DNA of 64,000 nucleotides from an uncultured Bacteroidales bacterium (GTDB lineage: Bacteria > Bacteroidota > Bacteroidia > Bacteroidales > Paludibacteraceae): NCBI GenBank assembly GCA_900317745.1, contig ONHW01000003.1, positions 1 through 64,000 of the forward strand, given 5' to 3'. Made by a program: the position numbers and the translations under genes. Below the pieces are notes generated by a model. The model saw nothing but the letters and a program-made list of their open reading frames with translations. It was not told where the DNA came from and did no database searches. This document shows positions 23,161 to 32,406 of this stretch, piece by piece (the stretch's first letter is position 1; each line of letters opens with the position of its first letter).

Positions 23161-23622
23161 ATGCGAATAGTTGTTCAGCGTTGCGCCCGCGCCGAGGTGC
23201 GCATAGCCGGCGCAGTTGTCGGCAAGATAGGGCAGGGGTTCATGCTCCTGGTGGGGATCACCGATACCGACACCACAGCCGATGCCGACCTCCTTGCCAA
23301 GAAGATCGCCCAACTCCGCGTGTTCGAGGATCCTGACGGCAAGATGAACCTTGCTCTTGCTGATGTCGGCGGTGCTATACTCAGTATATCGCAGTTCACC
23401 CTGTATGCTGACTGCCGCAAGGGCAACCGCCCGTCGTTCATCCGTGCCGCTCGTCCCGAACAGGCCTCACCGCTGTATGATTATTTCAACCAAACGCTCC
23501 GCACAACCTACGGACTCACCGTCCAAACCGGCCGGTTCGGTGCTGATATGCAGGTTGACTTCATCAACGATGGTCCTGTCACTATCCTTCTCGACACCGC
23601 CGAACTCACTCCCCGCTCATGA
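23161..23622 (+). CDS. dtd: D-aminoacyl-tRNA deacylase
   Basis: The 153-residue protein is full-length Dtd, which removes D-amino acids from tRNA. The catalytic [17 protein letters not shown] segment and the C-terminal [11 protein letters not shown] (the GP of the cross-subunit Gly-Pro motif) are present. It is preceded by a short quasi-repeat with AATTGTTGTTAATTGTTGAC, which also precedes the methyltransferase gene. Confidence 0.94.
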   Translation: MRIVVQRCARAEVRIAGAVVGKIGQGFMLLVGITDTDTTADADLLAKKIAQLRVFEDPDGKMNLALADVGGAILSISQFTLYADCRKGNRPSFIRAARPEQASPLYDYFNQTLRTTYGLTVQTGRFGADMQVDFINDGPVTILLDTAELTPRS

Positions 23623-23674
23623 TTGCTCGTTTCTGTTTAACTAACTATAGTTTTCCACGTGATCTTTGAATTGT

Positions 23675-24123
23675 AAACCAAAAACGCGCAACCTGCGTCC
23701 GCTACGTGCCACTTGCGTACTTGATCGTAATAGCCCATTAGCCGCTTGCGAGCGGGCTCGCAGACGTCTAATGTCCATTTTCGATTCGGCATTTAGTCAG
23801 CGACTAACCGCCGGTTGCTTACAAAAAAACGGGTTTTCAACCCTCACAAAAAAATCGCTCATTACATTCGCTTTCAAAAACCTATGTATATAAAAGAGAG
23901 AGAAAAATACCGGAAATAAAATTACACGCCGCATGGTTTTTTGAAGTGAAGCTTAGCGAAACGTTTTTTTGTGAGCGATAGCGTGTTTTTTGTAAGGCGG
24001 GCGACCTATTTGTTGGGCGCGGGTATAATCGGGCGCTTGTGCTCGGGGAGCTTGCTCACAGCAGCACCAGCGGACGGTTAGCCCCAGGCTGCTATTGCAG
24101 CCGTCTCGCCGCGTTTTTGATTT
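23675..24123. repeat. Interspersed repeat family, copy R1
   Basis: The element starts AAACCAAAAACGCG and ends CGCGTTTTTGATTT, near-perfect terminal inverted repeats (13 of 14). Inside it shares the motifs AAACG-TTTTTTTGTGAG and GTGTTTTTTGTAAGGC with copies R2-R4, followed by a GC-rich, hairpin-prone segment. It has no supported coding sequence. It is the longest and most divergent of four copies. The remaining intergenic bases to 24221 hold only the short AATTGTTG repeat. Confidence 0.72.
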
Positions 24124-24221
24124 CCCAAATTCTCTTTCGAAAATTTTGGATAATTGTTGTTAATTGTTGACAACCTAATATATCCTAATGCATTGTTGCT
24201 AATCATTGCCCCCGAAACACC

Positions 24222-24704
24222 ATGCCATCCTTCGTAACTTCATATCATTCCCCGCTGGGCATTATCCTCCTTCATAGCGACGGCAATGCCCTCACCGGAT
24301 TACGCTTTGTGAGCAGTGCCGATGTGCCTGTAGCACAGGCAGTTGTGCCCGGTTGTTCATCAGCACCCGAGTTGCCGGTGCTCGCCCAAACGTGGCAATG
24401 GCTGGATGACTATTTTGCCGGTAAGCGACCATGTGACATACCGCGGCTCAATCCTCCGGGAACGGATTTTCAGCGCCGTGTATGGCAGAGTCTGTTCACA
24501 ATTTTCTACGGACAAACGAAGACCTACGGCCAGATAGCCGAGATGGTCGGTTGCCGGTCCGCGCGTGCAGTAGGGCAGGCGATAGGCCGCAATCCTATTG
24601 CGTTGATTATTCCCTGTCACAGAGTTGTCGGTGCCAATAGCAGCTTAGGCGGCTATGCCTATGGCATTGATCGTAAGAAACAACTTTTGGAATTGGAGAA
24701 ATAG
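24222..24704 (+). CDS. ogt: Methylated-DNA--protein-cysteine methyltransferase
   Basis: The 160-residue protein has the active-site IIPCHRVVGANSSLGGYAYG, whose Cys accepts the alkyl group from O6-methylguanine. It also has the helix-turn-helix region TKTYGQIAEMVGCRSARAVGQAIGRNP, including the conserved arginine finger region. It is a suicide repair protein. The uracil-glycosylase-like gene starts one base after its stop, so the two form a repair operon. Confidence 0.95.
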   Translation: MPSFVTSYHSPLGIILLHSDGNALTGLRFVSSADVPVAQAVVPGCSSAPELPVLAQTWQWLDDYFAGKRPCDIPRLNPPGTDFQRRVWQSLFTIFYGQTKTYGQIAEMVGCRSARAVGQAIGRNPIALIIPCHRVVGANSSLGGYAYGIDRKKQLLELEK

Positions 24705-24705
24705 T

Positions 24706-25290
24706 ATGCCTGCAGCACCTGAAATCGAACGTCATCCGCTTCAGCCGTTTCTGCCCGATAATGCAAGGTTGCTGATGCTTGGCAGTTTTCCGCCACCCAA
24801 ACAGCGGTGGTGTATGGATTTCTTTTACCCTAATCCGCAGAACGACATGTGGCGGATCATGGGGCAAATCTTCTTTGGCGACAAACTGCATTTTGTGAAT
24901 GGAAAAGTGTTTGACTACGAAGCGATTGTCTCTTTCTGCCGGCATCAGGGCATTGCTATCTTCGACACCGCGCAAGCCGTCATTCGCTTGCAAGGCAACG
25001 CGGCGGACGAACATCTCGTGATTGTCGAGCAGACGGATATAGCTGCGTTACTACAGCAAATCCCGCTGTGCCATGATATCTGCTGTACCGGAGGCAAAGC
25101 CGCAGAGACCTTGGCGGCAATTTTGCATACCGCAACACCCAAGGTTGGCGAGTCTATCGAAACGGACTTTGCTGGCAGAACGATCCGTTTTTGGCGTATG
25201 CCTTCCACCTCCCGTGCCTATCCGTTGTCTTTCGACAACAAAGTTGCCGCCTATCAACTGCTCTTCCGCACCTCCCTCACCCAGCGTTGA
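24706..25290 (+). CDS. Uracil-DNA-glycosylase superfamily protein
   Basis: The 194-residue protein shows LLMLGSFPPPKQRW near the N-terminus (motif A-like) and FFYPNPQNDMWRIMG, which define a Mug-like branch often found in Bacteroidota. The C-terminal RMPSTSRAYPLSFDNK replaces the usual HPS motif B. It should remove a damaged or mismatched base; substrate is unknown. The start at 24706 leaves one base after ogt, preferred over an internal upstream start. Confidence 0.85.
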   Translation: MPAAPEIERHPLQPFLPDNARLLMLGSFPPPKQRWCMDFFYPNPQNDMWRIMGQIFFGDKLHFVNGKVFDYEAIVSFCRHQGIAIFDTAQAVIRLQGNAADEHLVIVEQTDIAALLQQIPLCHDICCTGGKAAETLAAILHTATPKVGESIETDFAGRTIRFWRMPSTSRAYPLSFDNKVAAYQLLFRTSLTQR

Positions 25291-25720
25291 CATGGTTTCA
25301 CGTTTTATTGCGCCACGCGCAATCCGTTAGCGCAGTTTGTCGAAGGCGCACACGCCGCATGGATTTTCGGTATTTTTGTAAGCGCAGCGAATTTTTCTTT
25401 ACCCAAATCTCTTTCGAAAATTTTGGTTGATTGTTGTTAATTGTTGACCTCAATCTCATTATTTACTCCCCAAGAATTCCACTATCTCCATACAATTTTC
25501 ACTTTTTTTGCACTTTTCTCTCCATATATTTGTATATATGGATTTTTTTTTGTAACTTTGTACGCTTGAATCATTGCGCGTCCATGTGCATGCACGCTTA
25601 TGCACGTTGCCACCCGCAATCGCAATAGTGAAACCACCCCCTCATGCCCGACACTTCAACCCTGCACATAGTCCCGGACTCCTGCCAAACGAAGCTTGCA
25701 CCCAACGAACTTTGACATAG
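25291..25720. other. Intergenic stretch with a partial repeat and orphan promoter
   Basis: Bases 25350-25448 resemble the 3' part of R1 and its flank (CGCCGCATGG, TCTCTTTCGAAAATTTTGG, AATTGTTG repeat). A consensus promoter follows at 25529-25560, overlapped by the inverted repeat TCCATATAT-TTG-ATATATGGA around its -33 element. Downstream there is only a 23-codon frame (25644) with weak resemblance to the start of the GxxExxY protein. Confidence 0.6.
25520..25560 (+). promoter_or_regulatory. Promoter with palindromic -33 element
   Basis: TTTG at 25529-25532 lies in the centre of a 9-bp inverted repeat (TCCATATAT / ATATATGGA). TAACTTTG is at 25553-25560, a 20-nt spacer. A repressor binding the palindrome would block the -33 contact. 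Confidence 0.7.
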
Positions 25721-25990
25721 TTAACCAAAAACGCGCTACGCCCTCAAAAACGTCTATGCCGCGTGTTGGAATTAATGAAAAAGTTATACCCCCCCGCGCT
25801 GAGAAAGTTTTTGAAAGTGGAGTGTAACGGAACGCTTTTTTGTGAGTGCAACGAGTTTTTGTAAGGCAGCAGAATGATATTTTATCAGGCTGAATGAAAA
25901 TATATAAGTGATTGTTGGAAGCTTGCTTACGAACGAGCAATTAGATATTTGCATTAGACACGTAGTGTCGTGCTGCCGCGTTTTTGATTT
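25721..25990. repeat. Interspersed repeat family, copy R2
   Basis: It begins TTAACCAAAAACGCG and ends CGCGTTTTTGATTT. The core AACGCTTTTTTGTGAG, GTTTTTGTAAGGCAGCAGAA, ATGATATTTTATCA and AGACACGTAGTGTCGTGCTG is about 85-90 percent identical by eye to R3 and R4. An inverted copy of its left tip, CCGTTTTTGGTTAA, occurs at 26495-26508, just after the GxxExxY gene, so R2 and that gene may form one inverted-repeat-bounded unit. Confidence 0.8.
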
Positions 25991-26034
25991 ACTAAAATTT
26001 ACTATGTTTGCTAATTAACTAACAATACAACGAA

Positions 26035-26481
26035 ATGCAAGACAAAACAACCATCCATATGGTTCCCGAACCCCGCAAGTCGGAACTTGTCCATGCCACT
26101 TACGGCATTGTGGGCGCGATGATAGAGGTGTATAAGAACCTCGGGGGTGGTTTGCCGGAGTATATTTATCAAGAGGCTCTCTTTACAGAACTGCAAGCCA
26201 ATGGCTTTAAGGCACACAAAGAGTTGGAGTATCACCCAATTTACAAGGGAAAACCTCTCAACGCATACCTTAAAATGGATCTCGTAGTGGAGACGCCTCT
26301 TGGCAATGTGATAGTGGAATGTAAGGCTTTGACAACTCTCTCTGAACGGGAACATTATCAGACCTTCGGATATTTGCGCGGAACGGGATGGCCTATCGCG
26401 ATACTTGTTAACTTTGGTGCCAGTCCACGTGCCCAGATTGAGAGATTTTATAATGATAACAACACCATCGCGGTGTTTTAA
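26035..26481 (+). CDS. GxxExxY protein
   Basis: The 148-residue protein carries the family signature GGLPEYIYQEAL (G-x-x-E-x-x-Y) and a nuclease-fold-like core MDLVVETPLGNVIVECKAL (D...E-x-K). GxxExxY proteins are PD-(D/E)XK-related, common in mobile and repeat-rich parts of genomes, and unassigned in function. The copy is intact. It is enclosed by the repeat family R2/R3 and by inverted copies of the TTAACCAAAAACG tip, which suggests it moves with, or depends on, these repeats. Confidence 0.88.
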   Translation: MQDKTTIHMVPEPRKSELVHATYGIVGAMIEVYKNLGGGLPEYIYQEALFTELQANGFKAHKELEYHPIYKGKPLNAYLKMDLVVETPLGNVIVECKALTTLSEREHYQTFGYLRGTGWPIAILVNFGASPRAQIERFYNDNNTIAVF

Positions 26482-26532
26482 TTAATGTTTTTGACCGTTT
26501 TTGGTTAACTTATAAAGAAAATGAAAGGAGAT

Positions 26533-26957
26533 AAATCAAAAACACGGAATCAACGCTATCGCGTCTTACGTAATAGTTCCTTAATCTACTTGTGAGCAAG
26601 CTCCCAGATAGTTTGATGACTTATTCCGCTAAGCATCAACGATAAATCATTGTTGCTTGATTCCTCACGAAAACGCACTACGTTTGCAAAAAAGCGCTAC
26701 GCTTTCAAAAACGACTATGCAGCGAGTTGGTATAAATGAAAAAGTTATTACACCGTAAGTTGAGCATGTTTTTGATAGTGCAGTGAAACGGAACGCTTTT
26801 TTGTGAGTTATGTAATAACGTGTTTTTGTAAGGCAGCAGAATGATATTTTATCATGCTGAATGGAAATATATAAGTGATTGATGGAAGCTTGCTTACAAA
26901 CAAGCAATTAGATATTTACATTAGACACATAGTGTCGTGCTGCCGCGTTTTTGATTT
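26533..26957. repeat. Interspersed repeat family, copy R3
   Basis: It starts AAATCAAAAACACGG and ends CGCGTTTTTGATTT. The 3' 225 bases are nearly identical to R4 and R2. A 5' extension contains TTTGCAAAAAAGCGCTACG and AGCAAGCTCC blocks similar to R1 and R2 in inverted or rearranged order. No gene is supported. Confidence 0.8.
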
Positions 26958-26984
26958 ACAAAAAATATGGTTAACTCATAAAGA

Positions 26985-27209
26985 ATAAAGAGAAATAACG
27001 TTCACTTTGTGTTGAAAATGTTTTTGATAGTGGAATGTAATGAAACGCTTTTTTGTGAGTTATGTAATAACGTGTTTTTGTAAGGCAGCAGAATGATATT
27101 TTATCATGCTGAATGGAAATATGTAAGTGATTGTTGGAAGCTTGCTTACGAACAAGCAATTAGATGTTTACATTAGACACATAGTGTCGTGCTGCCGCGT
27201 TTTTGATTT
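26985..27209. repeat. Interspersed repeat family, copy R4
   Basis: This shorter copy lacks the left tip. Its core and right end match R3 with few changes, including GACACATAGTGTC, which forms a hairpin. Its right end CGCGTTTTTGATTT lies 27 nt before the ABC transporter start, so it forms the leader of the polysaccharide operon. Confidence 0.82.
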
Positions 27210-27236
27210 ACAAACTAAAAGAAAATATACAAAAGA

Positions 27237-28541
<1,305 letters not shown>

Positions 28542-28544
28542 GCA

Positions 28545-29660
28545 ATGATACTTCACTTTCTGACAAACGAACAATTCACTGACTATGCGATAGCGCAGTT
28601 CTCTGCTCCGGAAATGGAGTCGGAGTTCGTTCTGATACCTTCCAATCACGAGAGTTGGAAGATGAATCTTGTGGACAAATGTATTATAGTCTATCAGAAT
28701 AGTCCTGAGTTCGAAGCGTTGTTGAATCGTTTGGATCAATATACCGGCATTATCTTCCATGGCATGTTTTGGAGAAGATGGCAGCAGCCTATTCTGGAGC
28801 GTGTGCCAAAGCATGTTAAAGTAGCATGGGTGTTTTGGGGTGGAGATATCTATGGGCGACATGAGATGGGAGATCGATTCTTGGCTCCGATGACCAAGAT
28901 GCTGAACAAACTTCATGGACAGAAAGATCCAAACGAAGGAAGAAAGGTGCAAACCGAATTACCCTTAGACTTGTTCAAACGGGTGGATTATTGTTTGACG
29001 AGTGTAGATGAGGAATACCAATTTGCTAAGGAGTTTTTGCAATCGGATATACAACTGTTATGGTACACCTATTACTCGATAGAAGAGACGATAGGTGCGT
29101 TGAAGGATAGTCAATGCGAGGGGAATAATGTGTTGATAGGCAATTCTGCGGCCGTTGAAAATAACCACGTTGATGTACTATGGCAATTATGGAAGAAAGC
29201 CAGACGGAGTTTAAAAGATAGACATATCATCATACCGCTGAGTTATGGAAATGTATGGGTTCGTAATATGGTATCAAAAGTAGGGCGCTTTTTATTCGGA
29301 AAGCGAATCCGTGTATTGGATACCTATTTGCCACGAAACGAGTATAATGGATTAATGCTCTCCTGTTCTACATTTATAGGTGGACATTATCAACCGGCTG
29401 CACAAGGGAATATCATTACCGCTCTGTGGTTGGGTATGCGTGTGTATATGAACGATCAGAACCTGACCTATCAGTTTCTGAAACGCATCGGTGCGACAGT
29501 CTTTACCATCGAGAAAGACTTTAAGACATACGGATTTAAGCCCTTGACGGCAGAAGAGAGGCTGCATAACAGGGATGTGTTGTCCGCATGGTATAGTAAA
29601 GCCCATATGATGGAAGGTGTGAAAGAAATAGCCAAAGAATTAAATTCGCTAAAGAAATAA
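28545..29660 (+). CDS. Glycosyltransferase family 56 (WecF/RffT-like)
   Basis: The 371-residue protein resembles TDP-Fuc4NAc:lipid II transferases. Recognisable segments are VAWVFWGGDIYGRHE, PLSYGNVWVRN, RVLDTYLPRNEYNGLM and STFIGGHYQPAAQGNIITALWLG. The family transfers a 4-acetamido-4,6-dideoxy sugar to a lipid-linked glycan at the inner membrane. A WecE-type aminotransferase further down the operon could supply the 4-amino sugar. It starts 3 nt after the wzt stop. Confidence 0.85.
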   Translation: MILHFLTNEQFTDYAIAQFSAPEMESEFVLIPSNHESWKMNLVDKCIIVYQNSPEFEALLNRLDQYTGIIFHGMFWRRWQQPILERVPKHVKVAWVFWGGDIYGRHEMGDRFLAPMTKMLNKLHGQKDPNEGRKVQTELPLDLFKRVDYCLTSVDEEYQFAKEFLQSDIQLLWYTYYSIEETIGALKDSQCEGNNVLIGNSAAVENNHVDVLWQLWKKARRSLKDRHIIIPLSYGNVWVRNMVSKVGRFLFGKRIRVLDTYLPRNEYNGLMLSCSTFIGGHYQPAAQGNIITALWLGMRVYMNDQNLTYQFLKRIGATVFTIEKDFKTYGFKPLTAEERLHNRDVLSAWYSKAHMMEGVKEIAKELNSLKK

Positions 29661-29666
29661 AGACAT

Positions 29667-30362
29667 ATGAAACAAAAAATTATTAATCTTATTCGAGAAA
29701 ACAGAATCTCGACAACAGAGGTTGCAGATGTGTTGGGGAAAAAAGGGCAAGTGCCGGGTGTCTATCCTTTGAACGAGGGGCAGTTCTGTGCAGGAGAGGT
29801 CGCTTTCGTGTATGCACTCAATAACTCGAACTGGGAAGTGCATGAGCAATTGAAGGATATGGATCTGCGAGACAAAATTGTCTATGTGCATGGCATTAAC
29901 TGCGACAGAGCTATCTTTGGAGACTTGGTAAGCAAGTACATTTTGCTCTATAAGAAAGCGAAAGCCATTGTGGTGGATGGATGGGTTCGCGATGCACATA
30001 CGTTAAAGAAAGAGAAATATCCAATTTGGAGCACCGGTGTATCGCCGATTGGTTGCGTGAATGTCAAGAACGAGCAGCCGATAGATGCATCCCTCTATGC
30101 GGAACTGAAAGCAAAATTCGATGGAGGAGTGATGGTATGTGATGATAGTGGAGTGGTGTTTGTTCCAAAAGAGAAATTGAATGAGGAATTTGTAGAGAAA
30201 CTCAACTTCATCGAGTTCCAAGAGGATGTATGGTTCTTGTGTTTGGATACACATAAGATGTCCACATACGATATTGTATGCCAGAAGAAGTATCTGAAAG
30301 AGGATGGGTTATTGACCCAAGGACAGTTGGAGAAGTTATCTGAATTTAGTACAGAGAAATGA
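29667..30362 (+). CDS. RraA family protein
   Basis: The 231-residue protein has the RraA/HMG-aldolase fold signatures STTEVADVLGKKG near the N-terminus and AIVVDGWVRDAHTLKKEKYPIW, with the metal-binding GxxRD-like motif. Family members are class II aldolases or decarboxylases, or RNase E inhibitors. In glycan operons they probably act on a keto-acid or sugar derivative. It overlaps the ATP-grasp gene by four bases, pointing to a joint pathway. Confidence 0.82.
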   Translation: MKQKIINLIRENRISTTEVADVLGKKGQVPGVYPLNEGQFCAGEVAFVYALNNSNWEVHEQLKDMDLRDKIVYVHGINCDRAIFGDLVSKYILLYKKAKAIVVDGWVRDAHTLKKEKYPIWSTGVSPIGCVNVKNEQPIDASLYAELKAKFDGGVMVCDDSGVVFVPKEKLNEEFVEKLNFIEFQEDVWFLCLDTHKMSTYDIVCQKKYLKEDGLLTQGQLEKLSEFSTEK

Positions 30363-31567
30363 AAAGAGCATTAGTAATAGCCGGAGGCGCATGGCAAGTA
30401 CCATTGATTGATAAGTTGCATGATAAGGATTATCATGTAACGGTAGTTGATCCCTATTTAACATCAGCTGGTGTGAAGATAGCAGATGCACATATTCAGA
30501 AGGATGTGCGTGAGAAGGAAGCGATTTGGGAAGCCGTAAAGGATATGCCAACGTTTGATTTGGTAACAACAGATCAATCGGACGTATCGGTAGAGACGGT
30601 GGCTTATGTGGGTGAGCGATTGGGTGTACCATGCAATAAAGAAACTATGGTTGAGAAGTTTGCGAACAAGTTTCTCTCGCGCCAATATGCGCAATCGGTT
30701 GGCGTTCCTGTGCCGGCTTATACTGCCGTAAAGACAGTAGAGAAGATAGAAGCCTTCATCAATAAGGTCGGTGCTCCGTTGATTATCAAGCCATGTGATG
30801 CGCAATCGAGTAAGGGTATCCATAAGATTGAAGCAGGTGCAACTAAAGAGGAGTTAGAGGAATATCTGGCGGATGCATTGCAGTATAGTTTTGTTAAGAC
30901 AGCTATATTGGAGCAGTATGTGGAGGGAGTCGAGGTGACTGTAGAGGGATTCTGTGCAAATGGCAAACACCGGGTGATGGCGATGAGCAGGAAGAAACAC
31001 TTCAAGATGGGAATAGCATCTACCTTGACCTATCCGGCAAACCTAGCTAAGCAGATTGAAGATGCTATTATAGCAGCCGATGATCGATACGTAGAGCAAT
31101 CGGGAATGGAGTTTGGTCCTACGCATGCCGAATATATCGTCAATGAAGAGACTGGTGAGTTCTGGTTGGTAGAGATAGCCAGTCGCGGAGGAGGAACGCG
31201 TATCTCATCGGATATCGTGAAATGGGTATCAGGCTTTGATGTATATGAAGCGTTGATTGCATGCTTGGAGGGGCGTGAGAAAGAAATAGATGTGAAGCAG
31301 GATCATCCCTTGCATCGTAGTGCCGAATTGCACTTCTTCGATTTCGGAGATGGCGTGATTGAGCATGTAGAAGGAGTAGAGGCAGTAAAAGCGATGCCTG
31401 GAGTGGCGTATGCAGATCTGGATGTGTTGCAAGAGGGAATAGAGTTGCATAGTTGCAAAGACGATAGGAGTCGTCAGTGCTTTGTGATTGTATTTGCAGA
31501 GAATGCAGAGGAACTGAAGAATACCTTAAATGCTATCTATCAAACGCTCAAAGTAATAATGAAATAA
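30359..31567 (+). CDS. ATP-grasp domain protein
   Basis: The 402-residue protein starts KRALVIAGGAWQVPLIDKL, a Rossmann-like pre-ATP-grasp domain. The ATP-grasp core has APLIIKPCDAQSSKGIHKI and the metal-binding WLVEIASRGGGTRIS. It resembles carbamoyl-phosphate-synthase-like ligases that join a carboxylate to an amine. In this operon it may attach an amino acid or acid to a sugar. It shares a single base with the start of the DegT-like gene. Confidence 0.88.
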   Translation: MKRALVIAGGAWQVPLIDKLHDKDYHVTVVDPYLTSAGVKIADAHIQKDVREKEAIWEAVKDMPTFDLVTTDQSDVSVETVAYVGERLGVPCNKETMVEKFANKFLSRQYAQSVGVPVPAYTAVKTVEKIEAFINKVGAPLIIKPCDAQSSKGIHKIEAGATKEELEEYLADALQYSFVKTAILEQYVEGVEVTVEGFCANGKHRVMAMSRKKHFKMGIASTLTYPANLAKQIEDAIIAADDRYVEQSGMEFGPTHAEYIVNEETGEFWLVEIASRGGGTRISSDIVKWVSGFDVYEALIACLEGREKEIDVKQDHPLHRSAELHFFDFGDGVIEHVEGVEAVKAMPGVAYADLDVLQEGIELHSCKDDRSRQCFVIVFAENAEELKNTLNAIYQTLKVIMK

Positions 31568-32406
31568 TGCGTAGAGTAACCGGATATAGGGCTAATCGTG
31601 TGCTGTATAATTTCCTGCGCAGCAACAAATGCAAGACAATTATCGTACCTGCCAATATATGTGGTGGGGTAGTTCGGTTGTTGCAATGGATGCAGTGTAC
31701 GATTATCTATTGCGACATCAATCCTGCTACCTTGTGCATGGACGAGGAGGCTGTGCTTCAAGTCGTAGATAAAGCAGATGCTATATTGTTTGTGCATACC
31801 TATGGTGTAGAGACTGATTTCGCGGAGAGTTATGTGAAGTTCAGAGAGCGCAACCCAAAGATGGCCATTATCGATGATCGATGCTTATGCATGCCGGATG
31901 CGCAGATAGCCGACAGTGCTGCGGATATGGTGCTGTTTAGTACAGGAGAGAAGAAACCGGTTAATTTAGGTATGGGAGGAATAGGTTTCGTGGCTGAAAG
32001 ATGGAAATATGAGGATCTACAGGTGTCGGAGAATGCAGTACTGACAAATGCGACATGGGATTTGGATAGCAAGTCGCTTCTCACGAAAATGGATGCAGTT
32101 ATTGCGCATAAAGAGAAGTTGAATGCAATCTATCGGACTTATCTACCGAAAAAAATACAACTATCGGAAGCATATCAACATTGGAGATTTAATATATTGG
32201 TGCCAAATAAAGAGGAGATAATACAGGCTATTTTTGATGCCGGTTTATTTGCAAGTGGACACTACGCTCCGCAAGCGGAAAATTGCGCAATCGCATCTAA
32301 CATGTATAATCATGTCATCAACCTCTTTAATGATTTCTATTATACCGAAGAGCAGGCAATTAGAACATGTAAAATTATAAACGATAAATTGAAAAATGGT
32401 ATTTAA
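31567..32406 (+). CDS. Short DegT/DnrJ-like PLP aminotransferase-fold protein
   Basis: The 279-residue protein begins MRRVTGYRANRVLYNFLRSN. It has the fold-type I features VPANICGGVVRLLQW, IIDDRCLCMPDA (the PLP-pyridine Asp region) and FSTGEKKPVNLGMGGIG, where a lysine sits at the expected Schiff-base position. It is about 100 residues shorter than a standard sugar aminotransferase. It may aminate a nucleotide sugar or serve a non-sugar substrate of the RraA/ATP-grasp pair. The start at 31567 is used because the upstream frame lies inside the ATP-grasp gene. Confidence 0.72.
   Translation: MRRVTGYRANRVLYNFLRSNKCKTIIVPANICGGVVRLLQWMQCTIIYCDINPATLCMDEEAVLQVVDKADAILFVHTYGVETDFAESYVKFRERNPKMAIIDDRCLCMPDAQIADSAADMVLFSTGEKKPVNLGMGGIGFVAERWKYEDLQVSENAVLTNATWDLDSKSLLTKMDAVIAHKEKLNAIYRTYLPKKIQLSEAYQHWRFNILVPNKEEIIQAIFDAGLFASGHYAPQAENCAIASNMYNHVINLFNDFYYTEEQAIRTCKIINDKLKNGI

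Noticed and set aside
25644-25715. 23-codon frame MPDTSTLHIVPDSCQTKLAP and onward as a gene
   Set aside because: It is too short, with only a faint resemblance to the start of the GxxExxY protein. It may be a relic, but I cannot support it.
26533-27209. CRISPR array at the R3/R4 repeats
   Set aside because: Units are about 225 bp or more, not short repeats with unique spacers, and no cas genes are present.
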